From Agrococcus sp. ARC_14 (GTDB lineage: Bacteria > Actinomycetota > Actinomycetes > Actinomycetales > Microbacteriaceae), in NCBI RefSeq assembly GCF_022436485.1, contig NZ_JAKUDO010000001.1, forward strand, positions 2,641,440-2,705,439: DNA of 64,000 bases, in the 5' to 3' direction. The position numbers and the translations under genes are program-made. The notes below the pieces were generated by a model. That model searched no databases. It had not been told where the DNA came from and saw only the letters and a list, made by a program, of their open reading frames with translations. Shown here one piece after another: positions 17,241 to 25,980 of the stretch (position 1 is the first letter of the stretch; each line of letters begins with the position of its first letter).

Positions 17241-17405
17241 TCGGTCTCCTTGGGTTCGAGGGAACCGCCATCGGGCGCCGAGATGCCATGATCCGATCGG
17301 GATCCAGCCGGCCTCGCTCCGCGCCGAGCAGTCCGTTGCACTGTACGGCATGGCCGACTGCCACGCCGGGCCGCCGACCGGCGTGCGGCGGCTGCGGATG
17401 CGGTC

Positions 17406-18488
17406 TCAGGCCTGCAGACGAGCCCGCGTGTACTGCGGCGGCCAGACCGACGCATCCGGAGCCCCGTCGAGCTCGGCCTCTGCCACGAGCGCCCAGTGCG
17501 GATTGCGCAGCCACGGGCGCGCCAGCATGACCGCGTCGGCGCCGCCGTCGGCGAGCACCTGCTCGGCGAGCGCCGGCTCGTCGATGAGTCCGACCGCGTT
17601 CACCTTCGCGCCGGTCGCCGCTCGCACCGCGCGGGCGAACGGCACCTGGTAGCCGGGCGCGAGCGGAATCGACTGCCGCGGGTCGAGCCCGCCGGAGGAG
17701 AGGTCGAACCAGTCGGCGCCCGCAGCGGTCGCGACGCGCACATGCTCGATCGTCATCGCCGTGTCGATGCCGCCGTCGACCCAGTCGGATGCGCTCAGGC
17801 GCACCATGAGGGCGGCGTCCGGCGCCGCGGCGCGCACGGCTGCGACCACCTGGCGCAGCAGCTCGACGCGCAGGCCGTCGGCATCCGCTCCCCATTCGTC
17901 GTCCCGGTGGTTCGACAGCGGTGACAGGAACTGGTGCAGCAGGTAGCCATGGGCCGCGTGCACCTCGAGCACCTCGAAGCCGGCGGCGACGGCACGGCGG
18001 GCTGCCACGGCGAAGTGCTCGGGCAGCGCCGCGACCTCAGCCGGATCCAGCGCACGCGGCGTCGCGAAGCGGCCGAACGCATCCGCAGTCGGCGCCACCG
18101 CCTCCCAGCCGCCCTCCGAGGCGGGCACCGAGCCGGAGCCCGACCACTGGCGGTAGGTCGAGCCCTTGCGGCCCGCGTGCGCGAGCTGGATGGCCGGCAC
18201 GGCGCCGTGGGCACGGATGCGCGCGGCGATGGGCGCCCAGGCCTCGGCCTGCGCGTCGTTCCAGATGCCGACGTCCTGCGGCGAGATGCGCCCCTCGGGC
18301 ACGACGGCGGCCGCCTCGGTCATGACGAGCCCCGCTCCCCCGCGGGCGAAGGAGGCGAGGTGCTCGTGGTGCCACTCGGTCGGGATGCCGTCCTGCTGCT
18401 CACAGGAGTACTGACACATGGGCGAGACCCAGGCGCGGTTGCGCGCCTCGATGTCTCCGACTTGCACGGGCGAGAAGAGCAGGCTCAC
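17406..18488 (-). CDS. Old yellow enzyme-family NADH:flavin oxidoreductase
   Basis: The 360-residue TIM-barrel FMN enzyme belongs to the YqjM-like branch of ene-reductases. Visible features are the N-terminal LLFSPVQVGDIEARNR, SPMCQYSCEQQDG (the redox-tuning Cys region), HAGRKGST, HAAHGYLLHQFLSPLSNHR and the phosphate-binding LARPWLRNPHWA. The GTG at 18488 is preferred over the longer frame because homologues start here and GAAAGG lies just upstream. It is separated from the acyl-CoA dehydrogenase by 165 bp and may be independently expressed. Confidence 0.93.
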   Translation of the reverse strand: MSLLFSPVQVGDIEARNRAWVSPMCQYSCEQQDGIPTEWHHEHLASFARGGAGLVMTEAAAVVPEGRISPQDVGIWNDAQAEAWAPIAARIRAHGAVPAIQLAHAGRKGSTYRQWSGSGSVPASEGGWEAVAPTADAFGRFATPRALDPAEVAALPEHFAVAARRAVAAGFEVLEVHAAHGYLLHQFLSPLSNHRDDEWGADADGLRVELLRQVVAAVRAAAPDAALMVRLSASDWVDGGIDTAMTIEHVRVATAAGADWFDLSSGGLDPRQSIPLAPGYQVPFARAVRAATGAKVNAVGLIDEPALAEQVLADGGADAVMLARPWLRNPHWALVAEAELDGAPDASVWPPQYTRARLQA

Positions 18489-18615
18489 GTCGAAGCGACC
18501 TTTCGGGATGCGTTGGCTGATGGGAGTGGTGCGGCGCGACGCCGAGGGGGCGGGCGTGCGAGCCGGCAGTGCAATTATCCCGCGTGCACGCGCGCCGGGC
18601 GCACGTCGGGATCGG

Positions 18616-19782
18616 TCAGGGCGCGACGCGCAACGGCTGCCTGGCAAGATCGCCGAGCAGCTGCGCGACCACGGCGGTGCGCTCGACCATGCCGTCGATG
18701 CTCACCCACTCGTGGCGAGCGTGTGCGCCGTCGCCGACCGCGCCGAGACCGTCGAGCACCGGGATGCCGAGCGCAGCGACGAAGTTGCCGTCGCTCGCGC
18801 CGCCGACCGAGGTCTCCTCGACCGTCGCCCCCACAGCGGCGGCGGAGGCGCTCGCGCGGGCGAACAACGCGGCGATCCCGGCCGAGCGGGTCATGACCGG
18901 GCGGTTCCAACCGCCCAGCACCTCGATCGAGGCATCGGGGTGCTGCGGTGCAAGCCCGCGCAGCACCCCGTCGATGCGCTCTCGCTCAGCCTCGTCGGAC
19001 ACGCGCACGTCGACCATGCCGGATGCGGATCCCGCCGTGACGTTCGAGCGCGACCCGCCTCGGATGGTCCCGACGTTGACGGTCGTACCCGCGGCGAGGT
19101 CGGACGCGGCGTGCAGCTGCAGCACGGCGTGGGCGATCTCGTGGATGGCGCTCACGCCCTTGTCGGGGTCGAGGCCTGCGTGGCCCTCGATGCCGCCCAC
19201 GACCAGCTCGAAGATGCCGACGCCCTTGCGTGCGGTCTTCAGCATGCCGCCGGCGCTGGCTTCGAACACCAGGGTCGCGTCGCAGTCGCCGGCCGCCTGC
19301 TCGATCACGGGACGCGAGGCGAGCGAGCCGACCTCTTCGTCGCCGTTGAGCACGATCCGAATGGCCGGCAGTGGGAGCCCAGCGCGGCGGGCGATGTCGA
19401 TCGCCCACACGGCCTGGATCAGACCGGACTTCATGTCGAACGCACCCGGCCCCGTGAGCTGGTCGCCCTCGATCGCGACGGGCCAGCTCGCGAGGGTGCC
19501 GAGCGGCCAGACCGTGTCGTAGTGGGCCAGGATGGCGATGCGGCCATCCCCGCCCGCGCTTGCCGGATAGTCGAGGATCGCGATGTCGCCCATCTCGCCG
19601 CCGTCGACGGTGCGGACGGCCTCGGGCTCGCCCAACCGCGAGCTGACGAAGCTGCGCACCCACGCGAGGCCGACCGCGAGGGCCGCTCGGTCGTCGGATG
19701 GCGTCTCGCACTCGATGTACGCGGTCAGGTCGGCCACCATGTGCTGCCTCGCCGATGCAGCCAGTTGTCTGATGTCGCTCAT
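18616..19782 (-). CDS. M20-family metallopeptidase (carboxypeptidase/amidohydrolase)
   Basis: The 388-residue zinc hydrolase has the M20 metal and catalytic motifs in order: ILAHYDTVWPLG (His, Asp), PGAFDMKSG, NGDEEVGS (catalytic Glu), FEAS, a lid domain, and DGLGAVGDGAHARHE near the end. It resembles glutamate-carboxypeptidase (CPG2-like) and amide-hydrolysing members. It is the last of five overlapping genes, its ATG overlapping the previous stop by 4 bp. In this context it probably hydrolyses an N-acyl or amide intermediate of a catabolic pathway. Confidence 0.93.
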   Translation of the reverse strand: MSDIRQLAASARQHMVADLTAYIECETPSDDRAALAVGLAWVRSFVSSRLGEPEAVRTVDGGEMGDIAILDYPASAGGDGRIAILAHYDTVWPLGTLASWPVAIEGDQLTGPGAFDMKSGLIQAVWAIDIARRAGLPLPAIRIVLNGDEEVGSLASRPVIEQAAGDCDATLVFEASAGGMLKTARKGVGIFELVVGGIEGHAGLDPDKGVSAIHEIAHAVLQLHAASDLAAGTTVNVGTIRGGSRSNVTAGSASGMVDVRVSDEAERERIDGVLRGLAPQHPDASIEVLGGWNRPVMTRSAGIAALFARASASAAAVGATVEETSVGGASDGNFVAALGIPVLDGLGAVGDGAHARHEWVSIDGMVERTAVVAQLLGDLARQPLRVAP

Positions 19783-20786
19783 GCTGTCGCCTTTCTATCG
19801 AGCTCGACGAGATGCTCCTCGTCCGTGGCGATGCGACCGGTCTCCAGCAGCTCGATCTTCTCGATCAGCCACTGTGTCAGCGGCGTCGCGATGCCGTGGC
19901 CGCCGGCGGTATCGAGCACCGGCCGGTACTGCGTCGGCACCTCGGTGCGGCGACCGCGCACGGCGATGTCCCGCCAGATGCCCGATCGCTTCTTGGTCTG
20001 TGTCGCGAGCCACGCGGCGAGGCCGTCGGTCGCGGCCTCGGCGCGTGCCGGATCCGCGAGGTAGGCGTCCGGCTCGAAGCCGTCGAAGGACTCGAGCTCG
20101 ATGCCCTCGGCGCGCGCGACCGTCAGCACCTCGCGGACGAGGGCGTGCATGCCGGGGCGATGGCGATCGATGAGCACGCCCATGTCCTCGTCTGCGAGCG
20201 CGGTTGCGACCAGCATCGCGCCGAAGCCGAGCTTCGACCAGAGGAAGCCCGGAACGTTGCCGGTGACGATCGGCTCGCCCCAGTGCCGCAGGTCGTGAGC
20301 GAGCGTGCGCACGCGCTCGCTCACACCACCCGCGTGCTCGCCGAGGGCGATGGCACCGATGCCGCCGTCGAGCACGACACCCGGCTCGATGACGTCAGCG
20401 AAGAGGTCGACGAAGGCCGCGACGGTGCGCTCGGCGCCGATGTGGCTCGCGATCGTGGCTTCGTTCAGGCCATTCTGCAACGACGCGACCCAGCCCTCGG
20501 GCGTCAGCCGCGGGGCGATCCAGGCTGCGACCGAGTCGGTCGCCTGCGCCTTCACCGCCAGCAGCACAGCGCCGAGCGACTCGGGCGCCTCATCGGGCGT
20601 GAAGATGGGCAGCTCTGCAGAGAGCTCGCCCCCGGGGTGCCGCACGCGCAGGCCCCCGGCACGGATGGCCGCCACGTGCGCGGGATCGGCGTCGACGAGC
20701 TGCACGTCAGCGCCGGCAAGGTGCAGGTGCACGGCAAGCGTGCCACCGATCGCGCCCGCACCGACCACGGTGTATTGGGTTGTCAT
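19779..20786 (-). CDS. Ketopantoate reductase-like (ApbA/PanE) dehydrogenase
   Basis: The 335-residue protein has an N-terminal Rossmann domain (VVGAGAIGGTLAVHLHLAG), LLAVKAQATDS, the catalytic Lys region LFADVIEPG/GFLWSKLGFGAM, and the C-terminal all-helical ApbA_C domain. True PanE makes pantoate for CoA. Placement between an SDR and an M20 peptidase in a catabolic operon, with 4-bp overlaps on both sides, suggests a related 2-oxoacid or hydroxyacid dehydrogenase instead. The last 60 residues (RSGIWRDIAVRGRRTEVPTQ) resemble catabolic family members. Substrate unproven. Confidence 0.9.
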   Translation of the reverse strand: MTTQYTVVGAGAIGGTLAVHLHLAGADVQLVDADPAHVAAIRAGGLRVRHPGGELSAELPIFTPDEAPESLGAVLLAVKAQATDSVAAWIAPRLTPEGWVASLQNGLNEATIASHIGAERTVAAFVDLFADVIEPGVVLDGGIGAIALGEHAGGVSERVRTLAHDLRHWGEPIVTGNVPGFLWSKLGFGAMLVATALADEDMGVLIDRHRPGMHALVREVLTVARAEGIELESFDGFEPDAYLADPARAEAATDGLAAWLATQTKKRSGIWRDIAVRGRRTEVPTQYRPVLDTAGGHGIATPLTQWLIEKIELLETGRIATDEEHLVELDRKATA

Positions 20787-21571
20787 GCCTGCTCCTCCAT
20801 GTCGATCGCGCTCCAATGCTGCGGCAGGTTCCATGCGCCCGTCGACGATCCGCCGTCGACCCGCAGCACCTCGCCGGTGATCCATTCGGCCTCGCTGCTC
20901 GCGAGCCACACGACCGCCTTGGCGATGTCGGCGGGACGGCCCCTGCGGCCGAGCGGCGTGTCGCCCACGGCATCGGCGTACTCGTCCGTGACGGGGTTCA
21001 CGGCGCTGTCCACCTCGACGAACCCCGGAGAAACGGCGTTGACGCGGATGCCGTGCCTGCCCAGCTCCAGCGCAGAAGCCCTGGTGGCCGCCTCGAGCGC
21101 CGCCTTCGAGGTCGAGTACGGCGCGGCCCCGGGGCGTGCTCGCAGCGCAGCGCCAGACGAGATGTTGACGACGCTCGCGGGCCTCCCCGCCTCGATCGCG
21201 CGCTTCGCCAGCTCGACCGTCAGCAGCACGGGCGCGCGTGTGTTCACACCCAGCACCAGATCCCACACACGCTCGTCGAGCTCGAGGAACGGCGTCGCCG
21301 GGTAGACACCAGCGCTGGAGACGAGCACGTCGACAGGCCCGCTCGACCACGTCGATGCCAGCACCTGCGCGGCCGCCCCGGGCTCGCGCAGGTCGACCAC
21401 GAGCACGTCGCACCTCGGTGCGCCCGACGCACGAGCGGCGTCGGCCGTCTGCTCGAGCGACGCCGCATCCACATCCACCAGCGTCAGCGCTTCGCCCAGC
21501 TCGGCGAACGCGAGTGCGATGGCCCTGCCGATGCCGCTCCCGGCACCCGTGATCAGCACGTGTCGCATCAT
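20783..21571 (-). CDS. Short-chain dehydrogenase/reductase
   Basis: The 262-residue classical SDR has the cofactor motif TGAGSGIGRA near residue 10, then VSSAGVYP, the catalytic Ser region NISSG, the Tyr/Lys pair in YSTSKAALEA, and VDGGSSTGAW at the C-terminus. It should oxidise an alcohol or reduce a ketone with NAD(P). The ATG at 21571 overlaps the transporter stop (ATGA), and its own stop overlaps the next start the same way, so it is embedded in a tightly coupled operon. Substrate unknown. Confidence 0.92.
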   Translation of the reverse strand: MMRHVLITGAGSGIGRAIALAFAELGEALTLVDVDAASLEQTADAARASGAPRCDVLVVDLREPGAAAQVLASTWSSGPVDVLVSSAGVYPATPFLELDERVWDLVLGVNTRAPVLLTVELAKRAIEAGRPASVVNISSGAALRARPGAAPYSTSKAALEAATRASALELGRHGIRVNAVSPGFVEVDSAVNPVTDEYADAVGDTPLGRRGRPADIAKAVVWLASSEAEWITGEVLRVDGGSSTGAWNLPQHWSAIDMEEQA

Positions 21572-22875
21572 TCGAGCTTCTTGCCCTTGGTCTCGGGCAT
21601 CGTCAGGTAGACGGCCAGTCCGATCGCTGCTGCGATCGAGGCGTAGAGCCAGACCCAGTCGCCCAGGCCGTTCGTGCCCATCCACGTCGTGATGTACGGC
21701 GCGGTGCCGCCGAAGAGGGCCACCGCGAGCGCGTACGGCAGTCCGATGCCGGTCGCCCGCACCTCCGGTGGGAACTGCTCGGCCATGATGACGGCGCAGT
21801 TGGCCGAGTAGCCCAGCAGCAGCACGATGCCGATCAGCTGCACCACCAGCAGCATCCAGAAGGTCCCGTCGAGCATCTGGAAGGCCGGCCAGGCGAAGAT
21901 CAGGAAGCCGCCGGCGAACGCCGACATGGTGGGCTTGCGACCGATCTTGTCGGACAGGATTCCCGCGAACGGCAGCAGCACGAGGAACACGATCATCGCG
22001 ATGACGTTCGCGAGCAGCGCCTCGTTCAGCGGGATGCCCGTCGTCACGGCTGCGTAGGTGGGCATGTAGCTGACCCACATGTAATAGAGCAGGGTGCCGG
22101 CGATCGTGATGCCGAACACGCGCAGCACCGCCATCGGATGCTCGCGGAACATGCGCAGCATGGCGTTGCGGCGCTCGCCACTGGCGGCGTTCCGGTTCTT
22201 CGCGAGCTCGAAGGAGTCGGTGTCCTCGACCGAGCTGCGCAGCCACAGGCCCACGAAGCCGAGGGATGCCGCGATCACGAACGCGAGCCGCCAGCCCCAG
22301 CTGTCGACGGCCTCTTCCGGGAGCGTCGAGGTGATGACCGCCCCGATGCCGGAGGCGATCAGGACGCCGGCCCCGACCGAGACCTGCTGCCACGAGCCCG
22401 CGAACGCGCGCCGCGAGGGCGCGGCCGACTCGACGATGAACGCTGAGGATGATCCGAACTCGCCGCCTGCCGCGAAGCCCTGCACCATGCGCGCGACCAC
22501 CAGGATGATGGGGGCGAGGATGCCGACCTGTTCGAACGAGGGCGCGAGACCGATCACGAGCGTGGCCGCGGCCATCATGCCGATGGTGAGGACGAGCCCC
22601 TTCTTGCGGCCGTGGCGGTCGGCATACGCGCCCATGACGGCGGCGCCGACCGGCCGCATGATGAAGCCGACGGCGAAGATCGCGAGCGTCGACAGCAGCG
22701 CGGCGGCGTCGTTGCCTGCCGGGAAGAAGTGGTGGGCGAAGATCGAGGAGAACGTCGTGTAGATCGCCCAGTCGACCCACTCGACCGCGTTCCCGATGCT
22801 GCCGGCGACGATGGCCTTGCGGCCCTTCTTGCTCAGCCGTGTCGCGTGGACGGCCTCAGTCTCGGTGGTGCTCAT
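21568..22875 (-). CDS. MHS-family MFS transporter
   Basis: This 435-residue proton symporter belongs to the metabolite:H+ symporter branch. NAVEWVDWAIYTTFSSIF is at the first membrane segment, AYADRHGRKKGL in loop 2-3, and VARMVQGFAAGGEFGSSSAF in segment 5. It has twelve predicted membrane segments. MHS carriers usually import dicarboxylates, shikimate, betaine-like or aromatic acids. Its position between a deacetylase-type hydrolase and downstream dehydrogenases suggests it brings in the pathway substrate. Confidence 0.93.
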   Translation of the reverse strand: MSTTETEAVHATRLSKKGRKAIVAGSIGNAVEWVDWAIYTTFSSIFAHHFFPAGNDAAALLSTLAIFAVGFIMRPVGAAVMGAYADRHGRKKGLVLTIGMMAAATLVIGLAPSFEQVGILAPIILVVARMVQGFAAGGEFGSSSAFIVESAAPSRRAFAGSWQQVSVGAGVLIASGIGAVITSTLPEEAVDSWGWRLAFVIAASLGFVGLWLRSSVEDTDSFELAKNRNAASGERRNAMLRMFREHPMAVLRVFGITIAGTLLYYMWVSYMPTYAAVTTGIPLNEALLANVIAMIVFLVLLPFAGILSDKIGRKPTMSAFAGGFLIFAWPAFQMLDGTFWMLLVVQLIGIVLLLGYSANCAVIMAEQFPPEVRATGIGLPYALAVALFGGTAPYITTWMGTNGLGDWVWLYASIAAAIGLAVYLTMPETKGKKLE

Positions 22876-22886
22876 GGTCTGCTCTC

Positions 22887-23816
22887 TCAGGATTCGGTGA
22901 GGGTGACGTCGGTGCCGACGAAGGGACGGAGGTGGGAGGCCAGCTCGGCGTGCGTGCCGATCCAGGCGTCGCCGCTGTCACGGATGTGCGTGAGGAGTCC
23001 GTCGAGCACGAGCAGCCTCGATCGGTGGCCGATGATGTGCGGATGCAGCGTGAGCTGGAACATGCCGCCCTCGGCGCGCGCCGCGTCGTACTCGTCGATC
23101 CAGATCTGCAGCAGCTGCCGCGGCGGCATGTGCGGCCGGAGGCCTCCGAAGCGATCCATCATCAGGTAGGGAGCGTCGTCGCGGATCCACTCGACGGGGA
23201 TCTCGATCACGCCCGTGGGGCGGCCGTCCTCGAGCAGCTCGTAGGGCTCGGTGTCGGCCATGAGCGAGGAGTCGTAGTCGAAGCCGAGCTCCCTGATGAC
23301 GTTCAGGCTCGAGTGCGAGAAGTCCCAGGATGGCGTCCGCACACCCGTCGGCCGCACGCCCGTCTGCGATGCGAGCACGTCGAGGCTGCGCTGGATGAGC
23401 GCGAGCTCGTCGTCGCGGCCGAGCGCGGTGTTGCGCTCGTGGATCCAGCCGTGCACGCCGACCTCGTGGCCATCGGCGATGTATCCAGGTGCCTCGTCCG
23501 GTCGCAGCAGCGCGCAGACGGCGGGCATGAAGAACGATGCCCGGACCTCGTGCTCGCGCAGCAACCGCATGATGCGGGGCACCGCGCCGCGCGCCCCGTA
23601 CTCGCCCTGCGCCATTCGACCAGGCGAGGTCTCGCCATCACGCAGTGCAGGCGTCTCGTGGTCGGAGTCGAACGAGATGAGCACGGCGGTCCGCGCGCCC
23701 TCTGGCCAGCGTCGGGCGACATCGTGGTGCATGAGCGACGCGCCGGCTCGTACGTGCTCGACGTGCCCCCTCCAGGTGGCCTCGTCCCACTGCCAGGGCT
23801 GCTGATCGTGCGGCAT
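22887..23816 (-). CDS. Polysaccharide deacetylase / PuuE-like cyclic-amide hydrolase
   Basis: The 309-residue protein has the NodB-like fold of the PuuE/PgdA-HP branch: ISFDSDHETPALRDGE (metal Asp), DGHEVGVHGWIHE (metal His ligands), GVRTPSWDFS and TLHPHIIGHRSR. No signal peptide is present, so it acts in the cytoplasm. This branch includes allantoinase PuuE and imidase-type ring-opening enzymes, which fits a catabolic operon better than cell-wall deacetylation. First gene of the five-gene unit; GAGGAGC precedes the ATG. Confidence 0.9.
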   Translation of the reverse strand: MPHDQQPWQWDEATWRGHVEHVRAGASLMHHDVARRWPEGARTAVLISFDSDHETPALRDGETSPGRMAQGEYGARGAVPRIMRLLREHEVRASFFMPAVCALLRPDEAPGYIADGHEVGVHGWIHERNTALGRDDELALIQRSLDVLASQTGVRPTGVRTPSWDFSHSSLNVIRELGFDYDSSLMADTEPYELLEDGRPTGVIEIPVEWIRDDAPYLMMDRFGGLRPHMPPRQLLQIWIDEYDAARAEGGMFQLTLHPHIIGHRSRLLVLDGLLTHIRDSGDAWIGTHAELASHLRPFVGTDVTLTES

Positions 23817-23859
23817 CTTTGCTCCTCGTCATCAACGTGCTTGCGCAACGCTTGGAGCC

Positions 23860-23888
23860 ACACTAAGCAGAAACGTCGTTCATCACAA
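23860..23888 (-). promoter_or_regulatory. Promoter of the deacetylase-M20 operon
   Basis: On the minus strand, TTGTGA (23883-23888) and TAGTGT (23860-23865) are 17 bp apart. They lie in a comparatively AT-rich 167-bp gap shared with the divergent Lrp gene. CGTTAC-type repeats at 23908-23925 are possible Lrp sites. Confidence 0.55.
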
Positions 23889-23971
23889 CCCGATCGGGCA
23901 TATCCAGCGTTACAAACGCGTTACGTGAGCAAGTCCACCAGAAGGCGATGGAGGATGACGGTTGCCGCGGA

Positions 23972-23977
23972 TAGTCT
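23972..23977 (+). promoter_or_regulatory. -10 box of the Lrp gene (leaderless)
   Basis: TAGTCT ends six bases before the GTG at 23984. Confidence 0.45.
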
Positions 23978-23983
23978 GGCCCG

Positions 23984-25033
23984 GTGCACCGCTCTCACAC
24001 CCGCCGGGATTCCGCTGACGCGCGACTGCTCGACGATGTCGACCTCGACATCGTCGCCGCCCTGCACATCGCGCCGCGCGTTCCCACTGCGACGCTCGCG
24101 AGCATCCTCGACATCCCCACCAGCACCGCCAACCGCCGCATCGCGCGCATGCAGGATGAGCGGCTGCTCCGCGTCGTCGGGCGCTTCGCCTGGGACCTGA
24201 TCGTCTCCAGCAATCCGTACGAGCTGTGGATCACCTCCTCCCCCGGGCAGTCGCACGCCGTGACTGCTGCCCTGCTCGGCATCCCGGATGTGCAGGCGGT
24301 GATCCAGACGAGCGGCTCGACCGACATCTACGCCAACCTGTATCCGCTCCGCGGCTCCGACCCCCAGGAGCTGCTGGTCGAGCGTATCCCCGCGATCCCC
24401 GGCATTCGCGCCATCGACAGCCGCATGATCCTCGAGACCGCGAAGGTCGGACAGGCCTGGCGCTTTCCGCGGCTGCCGCAGCGGCAGCAGCTCGCGCTCG
24501 AGGCGGAGGCCGCGGTCGAGCACCAGCCCCCGCTGGCGAGCCTCGCCGAGCTGACGGAGCTGGAGTTCCAGACGATGCGGCTGCTGGGCGAGAACGGTCG
24601 CATCACGGCTGCAGAGGTCGGACGGCGCCTCGGCGTCTCCGCCTCCACGGCCTCGCGTGCGATCCGCACGCTCCTGCAGACCGGGGCGGTCACCTGCCGT
24701 GTCGAGATCGAGCCCAGCCTCATCGGCTTTCCCCTGATGGCGTTCGTATCGCTCGACGTGCGGCCGCGCGACATCAGCCGCGCGCTCGAGACCTTGGCCG
24801 CGCATCCCGCCATTCGCCTGCTCTGCACGGTGACGGGCGAAGCGCCGGTCAGCCTCGCGGCCTCGTTCTCCGGCCCGGCTGCGCTCTCGGAGTTCCTGCG
24901 TCAGGACCTCGGCGCGCTGCCGGGTGTGACGTCGCTCTCCAGCGCGACGGCGCTGCGCACCGTGCGCCGGTACTGGGTCGACCGCGACGGCATGCGGCTC
25001 GGCTCCGCGACCCAGGACGTCCTCAGGCGGTAG
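23984..25033 (+). CDS. Double-domain Lrp/AsnC-family regulator
   Basis: The 349-residue protein contains two successive AsnC-type units. Each has a winged helix-turn-helix (TLASILDIPTSTANRRIARM near residue 40; GRITAAEVGRRLGVSASTAS near 210) followed by a RAM-like ligand-binding region. Such fused Lrp proteins are frequent in actinobacteria and commonly control divergent catabolic operons in response to the substrate. The GTG at 23984 follows TAGTCT by six bases. It is probably the regulator of the adjacent deacetylase-MHS-SDR-KPR-M20 operon. Confidence 0.92.
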   Translation: MHRSHTRRDSADARLLDDVDLDIVAALHIAPRVPTATLASILDIPTSTANRRIARMQDERLLRVVGRFAWDLIVSSNPYELWITSSPGQSHAVTAALLGIPDVQAVIQTSGSTDIYANLYPLRGSDPQELLVERIPAIPGIRAIDSRMILETAKVGQAWRFPRLPQRQQLALEAEAAVEHQPPLASLAELTELEFQTMRLLGENGRITAAEVGRRLGVSASTASRAIRTLLQTGAVTCRVEIEPSLIGFPLMAFVSLDVRPRDISRALETLAAHPAIRLLCTVTGEAPVSLAASFSGPAALSEFLRQDLGALPGVTSLSSATALRTVRRYWVDRDGMRLGSATQDVLRR

Positions 25034-25065
25034 GCCGCCGTCGAAGCGCGGGCGCGCCTCCGCGC

Positions 25066-25980
25066 TCAGGGCGCCGTGTGGCCGCCCGGAACCTCGAAGT
25101 CGAACACGCTCGCGTCGAAGCTGTTGTAGGCGGCGTAGTCGTTGAGCTCGTAGAGCCGCGCGCGCGTCTGCATGCGGTCGACGGCGCCGTCCAGTGTGCC
25201 TGTCTCCTTGAGCGCACCGAGCTCACGCTCGATCGCGCCCATGGCGATGCGCAGCAGCGAGACGGGGTGGATGGCGATGTTGACGCCCACATCCTGCAGC
25301 TGCTGATGGGTGAAGAGGGCGCTCTTGCCGAACTCCGTCATGTTGGCCAGGATCGGCACCTGCACGGCGGCGCGGATGGCGGCGAACTCTTCGAGCGTCG
25401 CCATCGCCTCGGGGAAGATGGCGTCGGCGCCGGCGGCCTCGAGCGCCTTCGCGCGGTCGATGGCTGCGGCAAGATCCTGCACGCCGCGCATGTCCGTGCG
25501 GGCCATGATCAGCAGGTCGCTGTCGCGGCGCGCACTGACTGCGGCGGCGATGCGCTGCGCGGCCACGTCGGTGGAGACGACCTCCTTGCCGTCGAGGTGG
25601 CCGCAGCGCTTGGGGTTGACCTGGTCCTCCAGGTGCAGCCCCGAGACGCCCGCGTCCTCGAGCTCGTGCACGGCCCGGGCGACGTTCATCGCCTCGCCGA
25701 AGCCCGTGTCGGCGTCGATCAGGGTCGGCAGATCCGTCATGCGAGAGATCTGCCGGCCGCGCTCGGCCACCTCGCTGAGGGTCGTGAGGCCGATGTCGGG
25801 CAGCCCCAGCTCAGCCGCCATCACGGCGCCCGAGATGTAGACGCCCTCGAAGCCCAGCTGCTCGATGAGCGGCGCGGTCAGCGGCGTGAACGCACCCGGG
25901 TAGCGCTGGATGGTGCCGGAGGCGAGCCCCGCCCGCAGCGCCTTGCGCTTCTCGTTCGGCGTGACGGTGGTCGACAGCAT
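25066..25980 (-). CDS. prpB: 2-methylisocitrate lyase
   Basis: PrpB splits 2-methylisocitrate into pyruvate and succinate, the last step of the methylcitrate cycle. The 304-residue protein has the isocitrate-lyase-superfamily landmarks: GAFTPLTAPLIEQ, DADTGFGE (metal site), HLEDQVNPKRCGHLDGK with the KRCGH active-site loop, and ARTDMRG. Length is typical. Its ATG directly abuts the prpD stop, so the pair is co-transcribed. Confidence 0.96.
   Translation of the reverse strand: MLSTTVTPNEKRKALRAGLASGTIQRYPGAFTPLTAPLIEQLGFEGVYISGAVMAAELGLPDIGLTTLSEVAERGRQISRMTDLPTLIDADTGFGEAMNVARAVHELEDAGVSGLHLEDQVNPKRCGHLDGKEVVSTDVAAQRIAAAVSARRDSDLLIMARTDMRGVQDLAAAIDRAKALEAAGADAIFPEAMATLEEFAAIRAAVQVPILANMTEFGKSALFTHQQLQDVGVNIAIHPVSLLRIAMGAIERELGALKETGTLDGAVDRMQTRARLYELNDYAAYNSFDASVFDFEVPGGHTAP

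Noticed and set aside
22887..23816. Secreted peptidoglycan or chitin deacetylase
   Set aside because: No signal peptide or membrane segment, and the sequence sides with the PuuE-like cytoplasmic branch in a catabolic operon.
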